DNA of 64,000 nt from Ligilactobacillus araffinosus DSM 20653 (GTDB lineage: Bacteria; Bacillota; Bacilli; Lactobacillales; Lactobacillaceae): NCBI RefSeq assembly GCF_001435375.1, contig NZ_AYYZ01000029.1, positions 273,903 through 337,902 of the forward strand, in the 5' to 3' direction. This document shows positions 63,401 through 64,000 of this stretch, in pieces. The notes under the pieces were generated by a model, which saw nothing but the letters and a program-made list of their open reading frames with translations, had not been told where the DNA came from and searched no databases. Position 1 is the first letter of the stretch. Every line of letters starts with the position of its first letter. A program made the translations under genes and the position numbers.

Positions 63401-64000
63401 TTAGTTCAATCAACCCGGAAGGTTTCGCAGGCAATTTACCGGCAACACCGGAAACGAAAAGTCTTTTCACTGAAGACGGAAGCAACGTTTGGTTTTGGTA
63501 ATGATGCGGTCTTGACCGGCAAAAGATTTAAGGCGATTGATGTTCAACGAGCCCCAATTCCGCAAATGAGCTTGCAGGGACGGCTTGATCGCATCGATGT
63601 GATCGAAGACTTAAAGCATCATCTTTACTATAACGTTGCGGATTATAAGTCAGGCAGCATTAATGCAAAACTGGATAAATTCCTTGTTAAATCGTTCAGT
63701 GGAATTTCGTTGCAATTATTAACCTACCTTGCTGTTTTACGGGATAACCAGTCGCAGTTATTGCAAATGCTCCAGCAAAATAAAGCGATTCAATCACAGA
63801 TCACGGATGCTGATCAGCACGAAATTTCACTTGGAAGTGCAGTTTACTTCCATTTAGGAACCCCGCAGGAAAAGCAAACAAATTATCAAAAGGTTATGTC
63901 AGCTAAGCAGGCTATCAGTCATGCAGATTCGAAGTTTGTTTATGACGGTATTTTCCGAAGGGGAAAGGAAGATCCAGAAGACTACGTGAAGGCTTTAGGA
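60485..64000 (+). CDS. rexB: ATP-dependent helicase/nuclease subunit B, AddB/RexB (3' end beyond window)
   Basis: 1172 codons are open from the ATG at 60485 to the window edge. With AddA it degrades and processes double-strand DNA ends for recombination. FVLGKASMDHEAVMHQQL at the N-terminus stands where AddB has a Walker A, but there is no GKT/GKS here. Later FYLVPEHIKFESEV and VLSFTRFAWFFLR are typical N-terminal helicase-like motifs. The nuclease domain starts at SRLETYFKNPYEYFLKYGL (Asn where iron-sulfur AddB has Cys) and includes LQGRLDRIDVIED and YNVADYKSG (catalytic DxK). These features point to the Lactobacillales RexB subtype. AAAGGGC is a weak ribosome site; TATAAT at 60445 is a likely -10. 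Confidence 0.93.
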   Translation, partial: MGVQFVLGKASMDHEAVMHQQLSAWLQTDPGAQFFYLVPEHIKFESEVNVLNYLRKEKQTQFFASANVQVLSFTRFAWFFLRNSSVLNRQNLSQTGLAMLVTHLLNKIQKQDLTIFSSEQNQAGFAAKLADQLVEFRLSGFEPEDLFEMQKAAVKQRQSNLADKLGDLAVIYREFLNAKVNGQQLLDQFLDPAKLMDLLFEELQRLDLSHQYFLISGFDQFNAREIKILKHLMQNAHDVMISLPLDDLASKKLPRPNELFYRPAKLYQRLRHLVPAKNIKVRWALTPRVNSSLQKLEDYWITNHRIGAQSNVELSQDEKQQISITQTVDRISEVKWVAGKIRRMVAESQQTDHPYEYRDFLVLTPDTSKYQNLIEPVFEQFQIPLFTDLTQTMASHPLVEFILALFDVQQHGFNYQSIMRFLKTELFIPKQIIKGRTLELMRKREQQWLQDHSNSKSLIPTDAEEVELRRAATYRNTLDVVENYLLAHGIQTKSAWQKEWIVQELPLNEKETTEELLERERQLTINRNANLLRKQVLELFESYQQALKHVKTGRDFAIVLYRTLDKAEVSETLRQWQQGAQQILSENHQATDATLHGNAVDPTRPEQVWNVFCQLMDEYVMALGDEPFDRELFINIFQSGFETASYKRVPSTLDQVIFSQSGNAQMQNRKIAFVIGATDDVMPAKVDDQKLLSEDDRNVLNDIWNSTANDDKFLPETCEMRMAEEPFTNYIAFMSPSEQLYFSYPINDSDGAELKLSGYVKKIKDDLNIPVTKLDLIAPNYGSEIIQYIGTPMTTINELLRLSRELQRQKVQLSPEWSTIYNYVKQQDPQRVLRIFNSLNYSNDVLPGTPVDENGHKKLDESLVKELYGNEIFGSISRLETYFKNPYEYFLKYGLALKPRTIFEPTSANVGDFFHDVMAVLIDHLQQDGATLSTLKSDDFDQLLGQVLGEISALDEFDVFKQTARNRYLQRRLVQSTRKVSQAIYRQHRKRKVFSLKTEATFGFGNDAVLTGKRFKAIDVQRAPIPQMSLQGRLDRIDVIEDLKHHLYYNVADYKSGSINAKLDKFLVKSFSGISLQLLTYLAVLRDNQSQLLQMLQQNKAIQSQITDADQHEISLGSAVYFHLGTPQEKQTNYQKVMSAKQAISHADSKFVYDGIFRRGKEDPEDYVKALG

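Overview
The window is chromosomal DNA of a low-GC Gram-positive bacterium, almost certainly a heterofermentative member of the Lactobacillaceae. The basis is a ribokinase / ribulose-5-phosphate epimerase / phosphoketolase locus, a complete arginine deiminase (ADI) locus, a hisS-aspS T-box operon, RexB-type AddB, and cre-like AAAGCGCTTT operator sequences. I cannot assign a species from the sequence alone. No rRNA, tRNA or CRISPR array was seen.

Layout. 1-1660: a secreted LysM protein (cut by the window edge), a thioredoxin-like membrane-anchored protein and a small membrane protein. 1775-8395: a nucleoside hydrolase divergent from an ABC importer operon (ATPase, two permeases, a metallo-beta-lactamase/beta-CASP-like hydrolase, and a UgpB-like solute-binding protein). 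8508-14419: a conserved housekeeping block (DUF3013-like, prmA, rsmE, membrane protein, rel, dtd, HAD phosphatase). 14513-18854: cell-wall amidase, then a T-box-controlled hisS-aspS operon. 18910-28440: an AT-rich accessory island holding a type IIG restriction-modification enzyme, a decayed IS3-family element, a SIR2-HerA anti-phage pair, palindromic tandem repeats and a multiply frameshifted acetate kinase pseudogene. 28450-32158: LexA-controlled Y-family polymerase with a YolD-like partner, and small hydrolases. 32303-39121: YitT protein, a wall-glycopolymer cluster (CDP-glycerol transferase-like protein, three glycosyltransferases, tagD) and endonuclease IV. 39302-50568: D-serine ammonia-lyase and an extended ADI locus (arcA, arcB, arcC, two ArcD-like carriers, a YfcC-like carrier and an M20 peptidase). 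50618-57107: frameshifted MATE pseudogene, OsmC, and rbsK-rpe-phosphoketolase (the last split by a +1 frameshift). 57392-64000: lepA, a PEP-synthase/PPDK regulatory kinase-phosphatase, and the start of addB/rexB.

How the genes work together. Ribose is phosphorylated by RbsK, epimerised by Rpe and cleaved by phosphoketolase; cre-like operators point to carbon-catabolite control. The ADI locus gives ATP and ammonia from arginine, and the M20 peptidase and extra carriers next to it suggest peptide-derived arginine as a source. The island is a defence locus carrying two unrelated anti-phage modules.

The least explained signal is a dispersed element of about 90-180 bp. Four copies lie directly behind stop codons, all in the coding direction and all ending in an intrinsic terminator. 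They share sequence and show compensating base changes in possible helices, so they are a candidate structured 3'-UTR RNA family. Other points of interest are overlapping Asp and His codons in the hisS-aspS T-box specifier region, the beta-CASP-like hydrolase inside an ABC importer operon, and several frameshifts that could be real or sequencing errors.
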